DNA of 64,000 nucleotides from G963677445 sp963677445. GTDB lineage: Bacteria > Bacteroidota > Ignavibacteria > Ignavibacteriales > Melioribacteraceae. The notes under the pieces are model-generated. The model was not told where the DNA came from. It did not search any database and saw nothing but the letters and a program-made list of their open reading frames with translations. Each line of letters opens with the position of its first letter. Position 1 is the first letter of the stretch. The stretch spans positions 104,623 through 168,622 of the forward strand of contig CAXXGF010000036.1 of assembly GCA_963677445.2 (NCBI GenBank), read 5' to 3'. Of this stretch, positions 27,907 to 36,970 are shown in pieces. The position numbers and the translations under genes are program-made.

Positions 27907-28230
27907 TTATAAATCTTTCCTTTCCCTCTTCCTGTTAAACCAAAAGATTTCCATAGCTCCCAAAATCGAAAGAGAAATTAATGATACCTCAATTGAACGA
28001 AATGTAACTCTGAAATCCCTTAAAAAATCCTGGGTCCCTTCATACGAATCATATAAATGACCAATATTAATTACTCCAATCAGAGATTCCGAGGTGTGGT
28101 TTGTAATATACAGACCAAAAAGCAATATAAGGAGATAAAATATAATTCTTGCTTTTTTGTGTCTCGAAATAATAACCAATATCATAAAAATCAGGTTAAT
28201 AACTAAAGGCGCGTATATGTTTATTCTCAT
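27907..28230 (-). CDS. Small membrane protein of unknown function
   Basis: A 107-residue protein with three predicted membrane segments (about 5-21, 28-42 and 82-98) and a short, strongly basic tail (RKRERK). Between helices two and three is a polar loop with HLYDSYEGTQDFL. No family was recognised. The stop codon lies inside the right-hand hairpin of the repeat cluster, so the palindrome may act as its terminator or may have trimmed the original end. The next gene upstream on the same strand (28375) is 144 bases away. Confidence 0.55.
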   Translation of the reverse strand: MRINIYAPLVINLIFMILVIISRHKKARIIFYLLILLFGLYITNHTSESLIGVINIGHLYDSYEGTQDFLRDFRVTFRSIEVSLISLSILGAMEIFWFNRKRERKDL

Positions 28231-28374
28231 TTAGATATTTTCTCATGTTTTATTTAGCCAATTCATTTTTACCAATAATGATTAGATGAATTATTTGAGT
28301 CTTAATTGATTGACATACCACTGTTGCGCGTATTATTATAGTCTTACTAATAAAATAAATAACAAAAAATGAAG

Positions 28375-29196
28375 TTATTCTTCTTTTACAAGTTTTGCAA
28401 ATCCTGCTGTTGTTGAGATATCAGAACAATTAAGTTCATCATTCTCCAGTTTAATAATTATTTCCAGATTTTTTGTGTAATACAGACGAAGCTTAATATT
28501 ATAAAAATAAGCTTTCGTTGATTGTGAAAACAGATTCATTGGATAATCAATGATATTGCCTTCCATGTCCATCAGTTCAATTTTGGGAATCGGCAGTAAT
28601 TCAGCAGAATCAAAATAGAGATGATACTTGTGTACAACTGTATCATTCCTGCCATACATTATAATACCGATCAAATTTTCTTCAACATCATAAGAGGATG
28701 AGGACGAAGATAAGTAACAAATAAAACCGCCCTGTTTAATTACAGGATAATGGAATGTTTTTAATTCAGTTGAAGCTGTTACAATTTTTTGTCCTGTGGA
28801 AAGTTTATAATATGTATGAACAGGGTATTCGCCTTTTTCTGTAATAACAATTTTATCTGAAAGATCATGATTAATTTTGTATCCATTCTGTGAAATGGTC
28901 CAGATGGGATTCATATCAAAGCTGTTATTAAGTACTTTGGCCTTTATTGTTATTTCTGAATTCTGGGAATAATCTTCAAATGTTGATGTTTTTGTCTGCT
29001 CCAGTAAAATAATCTGATCTGTTTCAAAATCCTCCCGGATTTCGAAATAACAATTTGATAGATAGTAAGTTGTATTCCCATCTTTATTTTGCGTCATTTT
29101 AAGACTGGATTTCCCGGAGTCAATTTCTTTTACCTGGCAGAATAAATATTGAATACCAATCAAAAAAAACACTAAGATCAACCTGAGATAAAACAT
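28375..29196 (-). CDS. Secreted hypothetical protein
   Basis: A 273-residue protein with a clear signal peptide (about 1-20, ending QYLFCQ). The mature part is beta-rich, with a poly-Ser patch (about residue 165) and two late Cys. It contains no motif I recognise. The sequence style (Lys/Asn/Ile-rich) matches the neighbouring small membrane protein and is a little more A+T-rich than the flanking operons. A lone gene set between repeat clusters, it could be recently acquired or fast-evolving. Confidence 0.55.
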   Translation of the reverse strand: MFYLRLILVFFLIGIQYLFCQVKEIDSGKSSLKMTQNKDGNTTYYLSNCYFEIREDFETDQIILLEQTKTSTFEDYSQNSEITIKAKVLNNSFDMNPIWTISQNGYKINHDLSDKIVITEKGEYPVHTYYKLSTGQKIVTASTELKTFHYPVIKQGGFICYLSSSSSSYDVEENLIGIIMYGRNDTVVHKYHLYFDSAELLPIPKIELMDMEGNIIDYPMNLFSQSTKAYFYNIKLRLYYTKNLEIIIKLENDELNCSDISTTAGFAKLVKEE

Positions 29197-29339
29197 ATTT
29201 GCCCTGTTATGAATTATTTAATATTGTTATAAACAAATTTAATAAATATTGATCAAATTCAACAGGAATTATTTTCTGTGTTTTGCCTGAAGTTTGCAAA
29301 AGATTGATATGCTGCCCCAATAATAATATCCAACCATGC

Positions 29340-29545
29340 TCAATACCCTTTAGGAAAGATTTGGAACCTGTGCACCACTCACTGAATTCACCCTGCTTTT
29401 CATCAATCTTTTGTAGGACAGATTTGCAACCTGTGCGCCGCGGCGTATCTGTCCTAACCGCCTTGAGTGAGCTTCATCTTTTCAAAAAAAATGATTTGCG
29501 TAACGTTGCCCGCCCTGGACAGAATGCAATTCTGTCCTACGGAAA
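29340..29545. repeat. Further copy of the palindromic repeat unit
   Basis: This stretch repeats the 27.2-27.9 kb unit: CATCAATCTTTTGTAGGACAG, a hairpin (29413-29455) with GTAGGACAGATTTGC and GTATCTGTCC arms, the block CCGCCTTGAGTGAG, and a second hairpin (29517-29540) around GAATGCAATTC. Here the first hairpin is uninterrupted, showing what the 27.4-kb copy looked like before its insert. The 409-base gap 29197-29605 holds nothing else recognised. Confidence 0.75.
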
Positions 29546-29605
29546 AATGGATGATTTACAAATGCATTTACCGCGAATTTATTTTTTCAATTCATCATTC
29601 ATAAT

Positions 29606-30331
29606 TCACAATTGCTTCAAAGAGTGTCCTTTGCTGCCGGAGTTTTTTAATCCTTCCTCTTCGAGGAGATCATAAACCTGTTGCAGTTTGGTTTCAACTC
29701 CTTCATCTGTGCCCGGTTTGTTTTTATATATCAGGTAATTAAAGCGGTAATCATTTGGGGTGTATGAGGGCATAATAACATTCGCTCCTGCCCGGAGTCC
29801 CCTTCTTCTTCCATCGGGGTGCAGAGTCGAGAGTGCCGTGGTGGTCGGGATATGAACATTTCTCAGCAGAATTCTGGCCACTGCCATGGTTTTAAGAACA
29901 ATCTCAATATCACAGTTTTTATGCCCGGCAAGCGGAGTATCGGCGGCGGATAAAAAAGGGCTGAAAGAAGCCATATCGACATCAAGTTCATTACACAGAA
30001 GCAGGTCATCGGCTATATCTCCGACGCTTTGTCCCGGCAGACCGATAATATTACCTGATCCGGTCTGGTAACCGATTTCTTTCAAAAATCTCAGATGTCT
30101 TATTCTTTCATCAAGATTCTGGTAAGGATGAATTTTATTATAAATCCCGGCATTCGCGGTTTCATGTTTCAGCAAATAACGGTCCGCCCCCGCTTCAAGC
30201 CACAGTTCATAATCTGCGAAATCTCTTTCTCCCAGACTCAGGGTAATCGCCACATCACAATTATCCTTTATCCGCCTGAGTATCCCGGCAACCTTCTCAC
30301 CCGAATAATGCATATCTTCACCAGATTGCAA
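29606..30331 (-). CDS. hydE: [FeFe]-hydrogenase maturase HydE, C-terminal part after a frameshift
   Basis: This frame continues the radical-SAM barrel of HydE: QSGEDMHYSGEKVAGILRRI follows directly on the N-terminal part, then ITLSLGER, HETANAGIYNKIHP, GSGNIIGLPGQ, ADTPLAGH and TALSTLHPDGRRRGLRAGAN, all HydE blocks. The frame is restored by adding one G to a GG pair (plus-strand CC, 30348-30349), giving YESGIKTIVLQSGED and a 343-residue protein, normal for HydE. The internal ATG used here has no ribosome site. Confidence 0.88.
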   Translation of the reverse strand: MQSGEDMHYSGEKVAGILRRIKDNCDVAITLSLGERDFADYELWLEAGADRYLLKHETANAGIYNKIHPYQNLDERIRHLRFLKEIGYQTGSGNIIGLPGQSVGDIADDLLLCNELDVDMASFSPFLSAADTPLAGHKNCDIEIVLKTMAVARILLRNVHIPTTTALSTLHPDGRRRGLRAGANVIMPSYTPNDYRFNYLIYKNKPGTDEGVETKLQQVYDLLEEEGLKNSGSKGHSLKQL

Positions 30332-30636
30332 AACAATGGTTTTAATTCCGATTCATAAATAAATCCCGCCAGTTTTATTATTTCATCATCGGAAATCCTG
30401 TATCGCTTAATATCCGGATTGCTCATCCTGATGCCGCAGTAATGGCAGTCCTGTTTACAATGGTTGGAGAACTCGATAATACCCCTCAGGTGAACTTCAT
30501 CGCCGCAGATATCAGATCTTACTTCCCTCGCTTTCCGGAATAAAGATTCGGTCTCTTCCTCTTTTTCGAGAGAAAGGAGGAAAATTACCTCCTCCCTGCT
30601 CAATATTTTTTTACTTAATATCTCACTCAGATTCAA
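30268..30636 (-). CDS. hydE: [FeFe]-hydrogenase maturase HydE, N-terminal part
   Basis: It carries the start and the radical-SAM cluster motif Cys-x3-Cys-x2-Cys (SNHCKQDCHYCGIR). After FIYESE the frame is off by one and ends in unrelated residues. HydE is a radical SAM enzyme that helps build the H-cluster of [FeFe]-hydrogenase. It starts 9 bases after the stop of hydG, so the two maturases are one transcription unit. No hydF or hydrogenase structural gene is in the window. Confidence 0.88.
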   Translation of the reverse strand: MNLSEILSKKILSREEVIFLLSLEKEEETESLFRKAREVRSDICGDEVHLRGIIEFSNHCKQDCHYCGIRMSNPDIKRYRISDDEIIKLAGFIYESELKPLFCNLVKICIIRVRRLPGYSGG

Positions 30637-30645
30637 AAATACCTC

Positions 30646-32037
30646 TTAGAAAAAGACGTCCCGTTCACCATTTTCAAGCTTATTAACCATATTTTTTGTA
30701 GCGTTGCGCAGGTTTTCAGGCAGCTTTTCAATCTGTTCTTCAAGCGCTTTTTCCCCTTCGGCCACTGTCTCTCCCGTGCCGTAATCGAGCAGATATTCTT
30801 TGAATGTTGCGAGAGCGTTAGGTCCGCAGATACCCCCGATTTTGCCCGATTTGGCAAGCTCCATAAACCTGTCCCCTGTTCTTCCTGAACGGTAACAGGC
30901 AGTGCAGAAACTTGGCAGATATCCCAGGTTGCATACGTCCCTTACAACCTCATCAAGGCTGCGGTGATCACCAAGCTGAAACTGCTCAAGCTCATGCGAT
31001 TCCAGACTCTCCTGCGATTCCTTATAACTTCCCGGGGAGGTGCGGCTGCCGGCGCTTATCTGTGATACCCCGACTGAGAAAAGGTCCCTGCGGAGCTCCG
31101 GTTTTTCCCTTGTCGATAAGATAATTCCGGTATAAGGAACGGCGAGGCGCAAAATAGCGATCAGCTTTTTGAAATCCCGGTCATCAACGGCATGAGGAGG
31201 CTGAATTGCCGCGGGCGCGTTCAAAGCTGGTTCGAGGCGGGGTATTGAAATCGTATGCGGCCCGACGCCGTAAGTATTATCAAGATATTCAGCATGCATA
31301 AGCATAGCGAGAGTCTCGAAACGGTAATCTGTCAATCCGAATAGGGCGCCGATGCCAAGATCATCAATACCGGCTTTAAATGCGCGGTCGGGAGCGTAAA
31401 GCCTCCACGTGTAATCCTTCTTCGGCCCTGATGGATGCATCTGAGTATATGTATCGAAATGATAAGTTTCCTGGAAAATCTGGTATGTGCCTATTTCAAA
31501 ACTATGCAGTTTTTTAAAGTCCTCATCACTTAAGGGAGCGATATTAACATTAACCCTGCGGATATTATTGCCATTTAAATTTATACTGTAAATTCTTTCA
31601 ATAGCCTTTCCGACAAAATCAAGATTAGCCACTTTGGGATGTTCGCCACAGACAAGCAGAAGTCTTTTCTGTCCTTGGCGGATAAGCATCTCGGCTTCCT
31701 GACCTATTTCATCAATTGTCAGAGTTTTTCTTTTAAGCTCCTCGTTATCTCTCCTGAAAGCGCAGTAGAGGCAATTGTTAACACAGGCGTTTGTGAGGTA
31801 GAGAGGCGCGAACATTACGAGACGATTGCCATAAATATTTGTCTTTATCTCATTGGCGACGCTATAGAGTTCCTGAAGCAGTTCTTCATCTTCTATATTA
31901 AGCAGCGCGGCGCTCTCTTTAATCGAAAGCCCTTTTCTTTCCCTGGCTTTTTCTATAACTTCTTTCTGATACCGGCTGTTTTTAAGGGACTCATCCTCAA
32001 TATAACTGAAGATAAGTTTTTCATCTATAAATTCCAT
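30646..32037 (-). CDS. hydG: [FeFe]-hydrogenase maturase HydG (radical SAM tyrosine lyase)
   Basis: A 463-residue protein of normal HydG length. The radical-SAM motif is NACVNNCLYCAF (Cys-x3-Cys-x2-Cys). The C-terminal auxiliary-cluster motif, which separates HydG from ThiH, is present with exact spacing, Cys-x2-Cys-x22-Cys (FCTACY...GGICGPNA). IGQEAEMLIRQGQKRLLLVCG and YQIFQETYHFDTY are family blocks. HydG cleaves tyrosine to deliver CO and cyanide ligands for the H-cluster. It is followed 9 bases later by hydE. Its presence implies that the organism makes an [FeFe]-hydrogenase, encoded elsewhere. Confidence 0.95.
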   Translation of the reverse strand: MEFIDEKLIFSYIEDESLKNSRYQKEVIEKARERKGLSIKESAALLNIEDEELLQELYSVANEIKTNIYGNRLVMFAPLYLTNACVNNCLYCAFRRDNEELKRKTLTIDEIGQEAEMLIRQGQKRLLLVCGEHPKVANLDFVGKAIERIYSINLNGNNIRRVNVNIAPLSDEDFKKLHSFEIGTYQIFQETYHFDTYTQMHPSGPKKDYTWRLYAPDRAFKAGIDDLGIGALFGLTDYRFETLAMLMHAEYLDNTYGVGPHTISIPRLEPALNAPAAIQPPHAVDDRDFKKLIAILRLAVPYTGIILSTREKPELRRDLFSVGVSQISAGSRTSPGSYKESQESLESHELEQFQLGDHRSLDEVVRDVCNLGYLPSFCTACYRSGRTGDRFMELAKSGKIGGICGPNALATFKEYLLDYGTGETVAEGEKALEEQIEKLPENLRNATKNMVNKLENGERDVFF

Positions 32038-32173
32038 TATAACTCCATATTATGATGCTGTGAATAAGTTATTTCAATTGCAATTTTAATGCCATCGAAA
32101 TAAACCCTTTTTTTGCTCCGATATACCCACTTTAAATATTTTATTTCTATAAAATGAGATTATTTTTTCCGTT

Positions 32174-32875
32174 TCAGGAACTTTGAAAATAGAGAATTAA
32201 AAATGCCCCTGAGAACAGTATGACAGTAGCCGCTGTTTTTCTCAAAATATTTTTTTCCGAAAAAATTCTGCCACCGAATATGACCGCGATAAAAACTGAA
32301 ATCCTCTTCACCGAAAGCACCAGGGCCACCGGAGCAATTTTAACAGCCTCAATGAAAGAATACCTGTAACCGGTTGTAAATATCGAGATCATCACTATCC
32401 AGAGATAAGTTTCACGCGGTATCTTTCTTATTATTTCAACCGGATTTTTTTTGCTTATCAGAATCATTATCAGAAAGTTAAAAGCAAAAAATATCTGCTG
32501 GAACGCCATAAAAGGATAGGGCGCCAGCTTAAAATCCCTAAGTAGAGTTTTATCAAGAATGCTTGTGGTTGTAAAGAGCAGGAGAGCAAATATTATATAG
32601 TGATGTTTTTTTGAACGGAGAAATACCGAGAACGGTCCCGCGAGATTGCCTCCCGAATGAAATTCGATAATATAGGTTCCCGACAAAAGAAGAAACATTC
32701 CGCTAAGTTCATAAACACTCAGAGACTCGCCCAGGAGGAAAAAAGAACCCAGCGCTACAAGTCCGGGAGTTACAACAAGCAGAGGCAAAGCCCCGCTGAT
32801 ATCCATATTTTTTATGGAGAGCATGACACATAAAAAAGCCAGCGAAGCCAGAATTGTCTTCAGATAAAGTACCAT
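32174..32875 (-). CDS. EamA/DMT family transporter, C-terminal part after a frameshift
   Basis: About eight hydrophobic helices with the tail of an EamA repeat (ALLLFTTTSILDKTLLRDF, then VALVLSVKRISVFIAVIFGG and SEKNILRKTAATVILFSGA, the typical end of the second EamA domain). The first two helices are in the other frame at 32709-33062. Removing one base from T5 (plus-strand A run 32916-32920) or from the nearby GGG joins them as a 295-residue protein, the standard size of a ten-helix DMT permease. Substrate unknown. Confidence 0.78.
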   Translation of the reverse strand: MVLYLKTILASLAFLCVMLSIKNMDISGALPLLVVTPGLVALGSFFLLGESLSVYELSGMFLLLSGTYIIEFHSGGNLAGPFSVFLRSKKHHYIIFALLLFTTTSILDKTLLRDFKLAPYPFMAFQQIFFAFNFLIMILISKKNPVEIIRKIPRETYLWIVMISIFTTGYRYSFIEAVKIAPVALVLSVKRISVFIAVIFGGRIFSEKNILRKTAATVILFSGAFLILYFQSS

Positions 32876-33062
32876 CAGACTTGCTAAAGTAATCGCCGAA
32901 AAATCGGTGATCGTGAAAAATGCCCGCCGAAAGCAGCATATTCACCAATGAAACCACAAAAGAAAACTCAAGGGCGTCAAGTTTAAATAACACCCTTTTT
33001 TGAGATATAGCCGCCGCCGCGGATAAAATAGCCGAAGAAAAAGCGAAATAAAACCAGATCAT
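32709..33062 (-). CDS. EamA/DMT family transporter, N-terminal part
   Basis: It carries the start and first helices (MIWFYFAFSSAILSAAAAIS, QKRVLFKLDALEFSF and SLVNMLLSAG), then leaves the coding frame after NMLLSAG and ends in non-homologous residues. One surplus base here breaks the gene. It is the only frameshift in the window that looks like an insertion rather than a deletion. The gene follows the TonB receptor by 38 bases on the same strand. Confidence 0.75.
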   Translation of the reverse strand: MIWFYFAFSSAILSAAAAISQKRVLFKLDALEFSFVVSLVNMLLSAGIFHDHRFFGDYFSKSDGTLSEDNSGFAGFFMCHALHKKYGYQRGFASACCNSRTCSAGFFFPPGRVSECL

Positions 33063-33100
33063 TTATGCCGGAATAATTAGTAAAAAAATATCAGATAAAG

Positions 33101-34414
33101 CTACCAATTTACTTTTACTCTGACAAACAAATTTCTGCCCGGTTCAAGTTTAATTAATCCACGGTTTGATGATAAATGTAAGCGGTATTTTTCATCGAGC
33201 GCGTTTCTGATTCCGGCTGAAAGATCAAAAGTAACCTTTCCAAAGCTGATATTCCTTCTGGCCGAGGAAAAATTAATAATCGCGTATCCCTCCGTTGTGT
33301 TTTCATAGGAGGCAACAGCGTTCTGTTCCCCGGCAAATTCACAATTTAAGTTCACATCAATTTCGTAAGGCAATTTTCCCCTGACTCCGAATATGCCGTT
33401 GACAGGTGGTATTTCCGCGAGATCAAGATTATATTTGGTTTCGATACCCCTTACATAAGATACATTCCCGAAAACGAAGAAATTTTTCACCAGCGATACT
33501 TCGAAGGCAGTTTCAAATCCATAGATTTTTGCTTCACTAATATTTCGTTTGATAAACAGACTGTCGGGAATTTCAACAACATTAGCCACCAGGTCGTTAA
33601 AATAATTGGTAAAAATGTTGAGTTTCAAACTCACATCATCCTGCCATGCCCTGTATCCCAGGTCGAAGAATATTCCCTTTTCCGGTTCGAGATCAGGATT
33701 TCCGAGGTAAATATCTCCTCCCAGGTCAAGATACTGGTAACGTTCTTCCAGTGAAGGAGCCCTGAATGATGAAGCCCCGTTAAATGTCAGCTCTGAGGAC
33801 TTTGATAATTTATACATTATACCAACGTTATAACTCCATGACCTGTTATCAACATCGGCTTCGGGAAAAGAAGCCTGTTCAATAATCGGCGGGTCATTAT
33901 TAATCACTCCGTTTACAACGATTCCAGCCGGATTAGTTGCTGCTTCATTAGTTATATTGATAAGATCATAACGACCTCCCAGGGTAACAACAAGGCGTTC
34001 ATCCAGCAGATAAATATCATCCTGGATAAAAAGTCCCGCGCTGCTGAACCATGAATGAGGAACAGGATAGTCATAAATCACTTTATCGGGAGTGGTAAAA
34101 GTTTTGCTCCTTATTCCGTCATATTCCCTTTTCCAGTAATCTAATCCTGCTACAATTATATGATTGTCTTTCCATGTAAAATGGGCCTCCAGCTTGCCGC
34201 CGATGGTTCTGTGGTCAGCGTTGGGGCGGATTGTGAGAACGCTGTTCGGTTTCACCTCCACCTGCCGTTCATATTCCTGGTGGTACACAGTGGCTTTCAG
34301 GGAATTCATAAAACTGAAAGGGCGGCTCACCTCCCAGCTTACATTATACATCCTCCTGCCTGTTTCGGGATATCTGACAGAGGCCGCGACGGGAAAAGGA
34401 TTTCCCCCCGGCAC
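33101..34414 (-). CDS. TonB-dependent outer-membrane receptor, C-terminal barrel part after a frameshift
   Basis: A TonB-dependent receptor beta-barrel: many alternating strands, family blocks such as SELTFNGASSFRAPSLEERY and GNPDLEPEKGIFFDLGYR, and a terminal strand NLFVRVKVNW ending in an aromatic residue. It joins the plug-containing part at 34339-35394 if one A is restored in an AAA run (plus-strand TTT 34430-34432), reading YQNLKAEDVGVPGGNPFPVA. The joined protein is 764 residues. Confidence 0.85.
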   Translation of the reverse strand: MPGGNPFPVAASVRYPETGRRMYNVSWEVSRPFSFMNSLKATVYHQEYERQVEVKPNSVLTIRPNADHRTIGGKLEAHFTWKDNHIIVAGLDYWKREYDGIRSKTFTTPDKVIYDYPVPHSWFSSAGLFIQDDIYLLDERLVVTLGGRYDLINITNEAATNPAGIVVNGVINNDPPIIEQASFPEADVDNRSWSYNVGIMYKLSKSSELTFNGASSFRAPSLEERYQYLDLGGDIYLGNPDLEPEKGIFFDLGYRAWQDDVSLKLNIFTNYFNDLVANVVEIPDSLFIKRNISEAKIYGFETAFEVSLVKNFFVFGNVSYVRGIETKYNLDLAEIPPVNGIFGVRGKLPYEIDVNLNCEFAGEQNAVASYENTTEGYAIINFSSARRNISFGKVTFDLSAGIRNALDEKYRLHLSSNRGLIKLEPGRNLFVRVKVNW

Positions 34415-35394
34415 ACCGACATCTTCCGCTTTAAATTCTGATAAACAAATTTAATCGTATGTTTTTCGGCAAACCGAAGACCCCCGTTAACATTAATACT
34501 GTGATCACGAAATCTGCTGTTAAGTAGTTTTCCATCAGGTGTTTCCGCGTCCTTTGCCACACGATAACCTGATTTGATATTAATATAATGATCTCCCCCG
34601 CCAAAGTTAAGGGCAAGATTATTATATGATCCTGAATTAACTGAATAATAACCGCTCGAAAATGACCCGCTTAAAGTTGATGTTTGTGTAAAACCCGGGG
34701 AATTTGTAACAATATTAATTACTCCGCCAACCGCTCCGGAACCGTAAAGTGAGGAAGCTGATCCTTTAACAACCTCAATTCTTTCAATATCCCCCGGATC
34801 AAGAGCCGATAAACCGGCAGCCACCGCGGTGGATGTCTCTATTCTGGCTCCGTCAATATTCGCGACAATATTCTGCCTGCTTAATCCCCTGATATTCACA
34901 TGAGTCGCCCATATTCCATCCCTGGCCATTGAAATTCCCGGTTTATTGTCCATAAAGGAAGCAATGGAACTCATATTTCCCTGTTCCCCGTTATCTTTCT
35001 CAATAATCTCGAGAGGCATAGCGGCGTCACGTTCCATTTTGTTCTGATAAAGGGACTTTACAACAACCTCACCCATCCTGATATCAGTTTTTACCAGCTT
35101 AATTATAAAGTTTTCTATCCCGTCAGAACCTATATCCACTATTCCCCTGACAGGCTCATATCCGGTGAGACTTACGATATAACTCCACTCACCGGCATCC
35201 GGAATATTTACAGTAAAATTACCTTCCTTATCAGTATGGGTATAATACTGCCCCTTTTGAATACCGATAAAAACATTCATAAGGCTTTCACCTGTTGACG
35301 AGTCTTCAACTCTTCCTGAAAGTTTAATCCCTTCGGCTAAAATTGTTGTTGAAATAAAAATCGCGAAAACAAGAATATTTATAAATAATTTCAT
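34339..35394 (-). CDS. TonB-dependent receptor, N-terminal carboxypeptidase-like and plug part
   Basis: Signal peptide (about 1-20), then a carboxypeptidase-regulatory-like domain (KLSGRVEDSSTGESLMNVFI to about residue 110) and a TonB plug domain (IASFMDNKPGISM, HVNIRGLSRQNIVANIDGAR, ERIEVVKGSASSLYGSGAVG, GVINIVTNSPG). Such receptors import iron chelates, cobalamin or oligomers, and the ligand is not readable. The frame breaks after VYQNLK. Upstream lies a TTGACA-type palindrome (35507-35522), and downstream on the same strand come the EamA transporter and hydGE. Metal import for hydrogenase assembly is a speculative link. Confidence 0.87.
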   Translation of the reverse strand: MKLFINILVFAIFISTTILAEGIKLSGRVEDSSTGESLMNVFIGIQKGQYYTHTDKEGNFTVNIPDAGEWSYIVSLTGYEPVRGIVDIGSDGIENFIIKLVKTDIRMGEVVVKSLYQNKMERDAAMPLEIIEKDNGEQGNMSSIASFMDNKPGISMARDGIWATHVNIRGLSRQNIVANIDGARIETSTAVAAGLSALDPGDIERIEVVKGSASSLYGSGAVGGVINIVTNSPGFTQTSTLSGSFSSGYYSVNSGSYNNLALNFGGGDHYINIKSGYRVAKDAETPDGKLLNSRFRDHSINVNGGLRFAEKHTIKFVYQNLKRKMSVCRGEILFPSRPLSDIPKQAGGCIM

Positions 35395-35506
35395 TTAGAA
35401 CACCATTAAAAAGATGAATAAGTCCGTTAAAATTACAGATATTCCTGTGGGGAATATTCTGCTCCTTGATAATTGTAAAGAATTATAACAGGAAACTAAA
35501 TGAATA

Positions 35507-35522
35507 TTGACATTTTTGTCAA
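35507..35522. promoter_or_regulatory. Perfect palindrome upstream of the TonB receptor
   Basis: TTGACATTTTTGTCAA has perfect 6-bp arms (TTGACA/TGTCAA) and lies 113 bases before the receptor start. A second imperfect dyad, ATAATTGTAAAGAATTAT (35469-35486), overlaps a TATAAT-like box on the minus strand. These could be operator sites for a metal- or redox-responsive repressor; the assignment is weak. Confidence 0.3.
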
Positions 35523-35531
35523 GTTTAAAAA

Positions 35532-35562
35532 ACAGAAAAAAGAAGGGGCCGGAAAGCCCCCT
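35532..35562 (-). terminator. Terminator of the pnt operon
   Basis: On the minus strand GGGGC and GCCCC arms around a 6-base loop are followed by TTCTTTTTTC, directly after the pntB stop codon at 35567. Confidence 0.8.
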
Positions 35563-35566
35563 CCAT

Positions 35567-36961
35567 TTATAATTCTTTTATTTCATTTGTCAGCTTTGTT
35601 ATGGCGTCTTTCGCATCGCCAAAGTACATCAATGAATTGGGATAGAAGAAAAGTTCATTCGAAATACCGGCATAACCGACATTCATCGAGCGTTTATTGA
35701 TGATAACGGTTTTGGCGTAATCTACGTTGAGTATCGGCATTCCATAGATAGGGCTGGATGTATCGTGACGCGCCGCGGGGTTGACAACATCATTCGCGCC
35801 GACAATTAACACAACATCAGTGTTATTGAAATCATCATTGATATCTTCAAGAGCGAGCAGTTTGTCATAATCGATATTCGCTTCGGCCAAAAGAACATTC
35901 ATATGCCCCGGCATCCTTCCCGCGACAGGGTGAATGGCAAAACGAACCTTTATTCCCTTTTTCTCCAGAGTGTTGGTAAGATCACGAATCGCATGCTGAG
36001 CCTGGGCGACAGCCATTCCATAGCCTGGAACGATAACAACGCTGCTCGCGGAATCGAAGATCATAGCGGCTTCTTCCGAGTCAACAGATTTCACATCTCC
36101 TTTCGGCCCTGAACCGCCTCCTTCCGCGGGAGCCGCGCCTGCTGATTCCCAACCGCCGAGAAGCACATTCATAAGGGATCTGTTCATACCGCGGCACATG
36201 ATCATTGTAAGGATAAATCCTGAAGCGCCAACCAACGCGCCCGCGATGATCAGCTCATTATTCTTGAGAACAAATCCTGTTGCCGAAGCGGCCAGGCCTG
36301 AATAAGAGTTAAGCAGCGATACCGCTACCGGCATATCCGCGCCACCTATCGGAAGAACAAGCAGGACACCGAGAATAAGTGAAATGCCTACGATTATTAG
36401 CAGGAATGTGGTCAGTTCGGGTGAAATAACAATATAAGCGCCTGAACCTATAACACCGAGCAGAAGCAGCGCGTTCAGCGGATGCTGCCCCGGGTATTTA
36501 ACAACAGCTCCTGTTACTATCCCCTGCAATTTTCCAAACGCGATTAACGAACCTGTAAAGGTAACCGAACCGATAAGAATACTGATAACAATTGTAACTG
36601 TCGTTGAGTATTCAAACTGCATCCCGGGATGGGTAATAATTTTATAATATTCCGACAGAGCGACCAGCGTGGAAGCGCCTCCTCCGAAACCATTCAGTAA
36701 ACCGACCATCTGAGGCATACCTGTCATCTGAACTTTCGTCGCCATTACCGAGCCGACTGCTCCTCCGACGATCAAACCTATTATAATATACTGATAAGTA
36801 ACTATATCTTTATGAAGCAGGGTAACAACTATTGCCAGAAGCATACCGATTGAAGCATACATATTACCGGTTCTGGCAGTCTTGGGCGATCCGAGTTTTT
36901 TAATCCCCAGTATAAAAAATACCGATGAAATCAAATAAACTATATGTGCAAGTAATTCCAT
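35567..36961 (-). CDS. pntB: NAD(P) transhydrogenase subunit beta
   Basis: A 464-residue membrane protein of standard length. About nine helices form the proton-channel domain II (residues 1-265), and the C-terminal domain III binds NADP(H): IVPGYGMAVAQAQHAIRDL, HPVAGRMPGHMNVLLAEA, GANDVVNPAA and KRSMNVGYAGISNELF are its conserved blocks. With PntAA and PntAB it couples hydride transfer between NAD(H) and NADP(H) to proton movement across the inner membrane. It is the last gene of a three-gene operon, 9 bases after pntAB, followed by a terminator. Confidence 0.96.
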   Translation of the reverse strand: MELLAHIVYLISSVFFILGIKKLGSPKTARTGNMYASIGMLLAIVVTLLHKDIVTYQYIIIGLIVGGAVGSVMATKVQMTGMPQMVGLLNGFGGGASTLVALSEYYKIITHPGMQFEYSTTVTIVISILIGSVTFTGSLIAFGKLQGIVTGAVVKYPGQHPLNALLLLGVIGSGAYIVISPELTTFLLIIVGISLILGVLLVLPIGGADMPVAVSLLNSYSGLAASATGFVLKNNELIIAGALVGASGFILTMIMCRGMNRSLMNVLLGGWESAGAAPAEGGGSGPKGDVKSVDSEEAAMIFDSASSVVIVPGYGMAVAQAQHAIRDLTNTLEKKGIKVRFAIHPVAGRMPGHMNVLLAEANIDYDKLLALEDINDDFNNTDVVLIVGANDVVNPAARHDTSSPIYGMPILNVDYAKTVIINKRSMNVGYAGISNELFFYPNSLMYFGDAKDAITKLTNEIKEL

Positions 36962-36970
36962 ATTCTATTC

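Noticed and set aside
35395..35500. Cobalamin riboswitch ahead of the TonB receptor
   Set aside because: The leader is short and A+T-rich, and no B12-box-like conserved sequence was visible.
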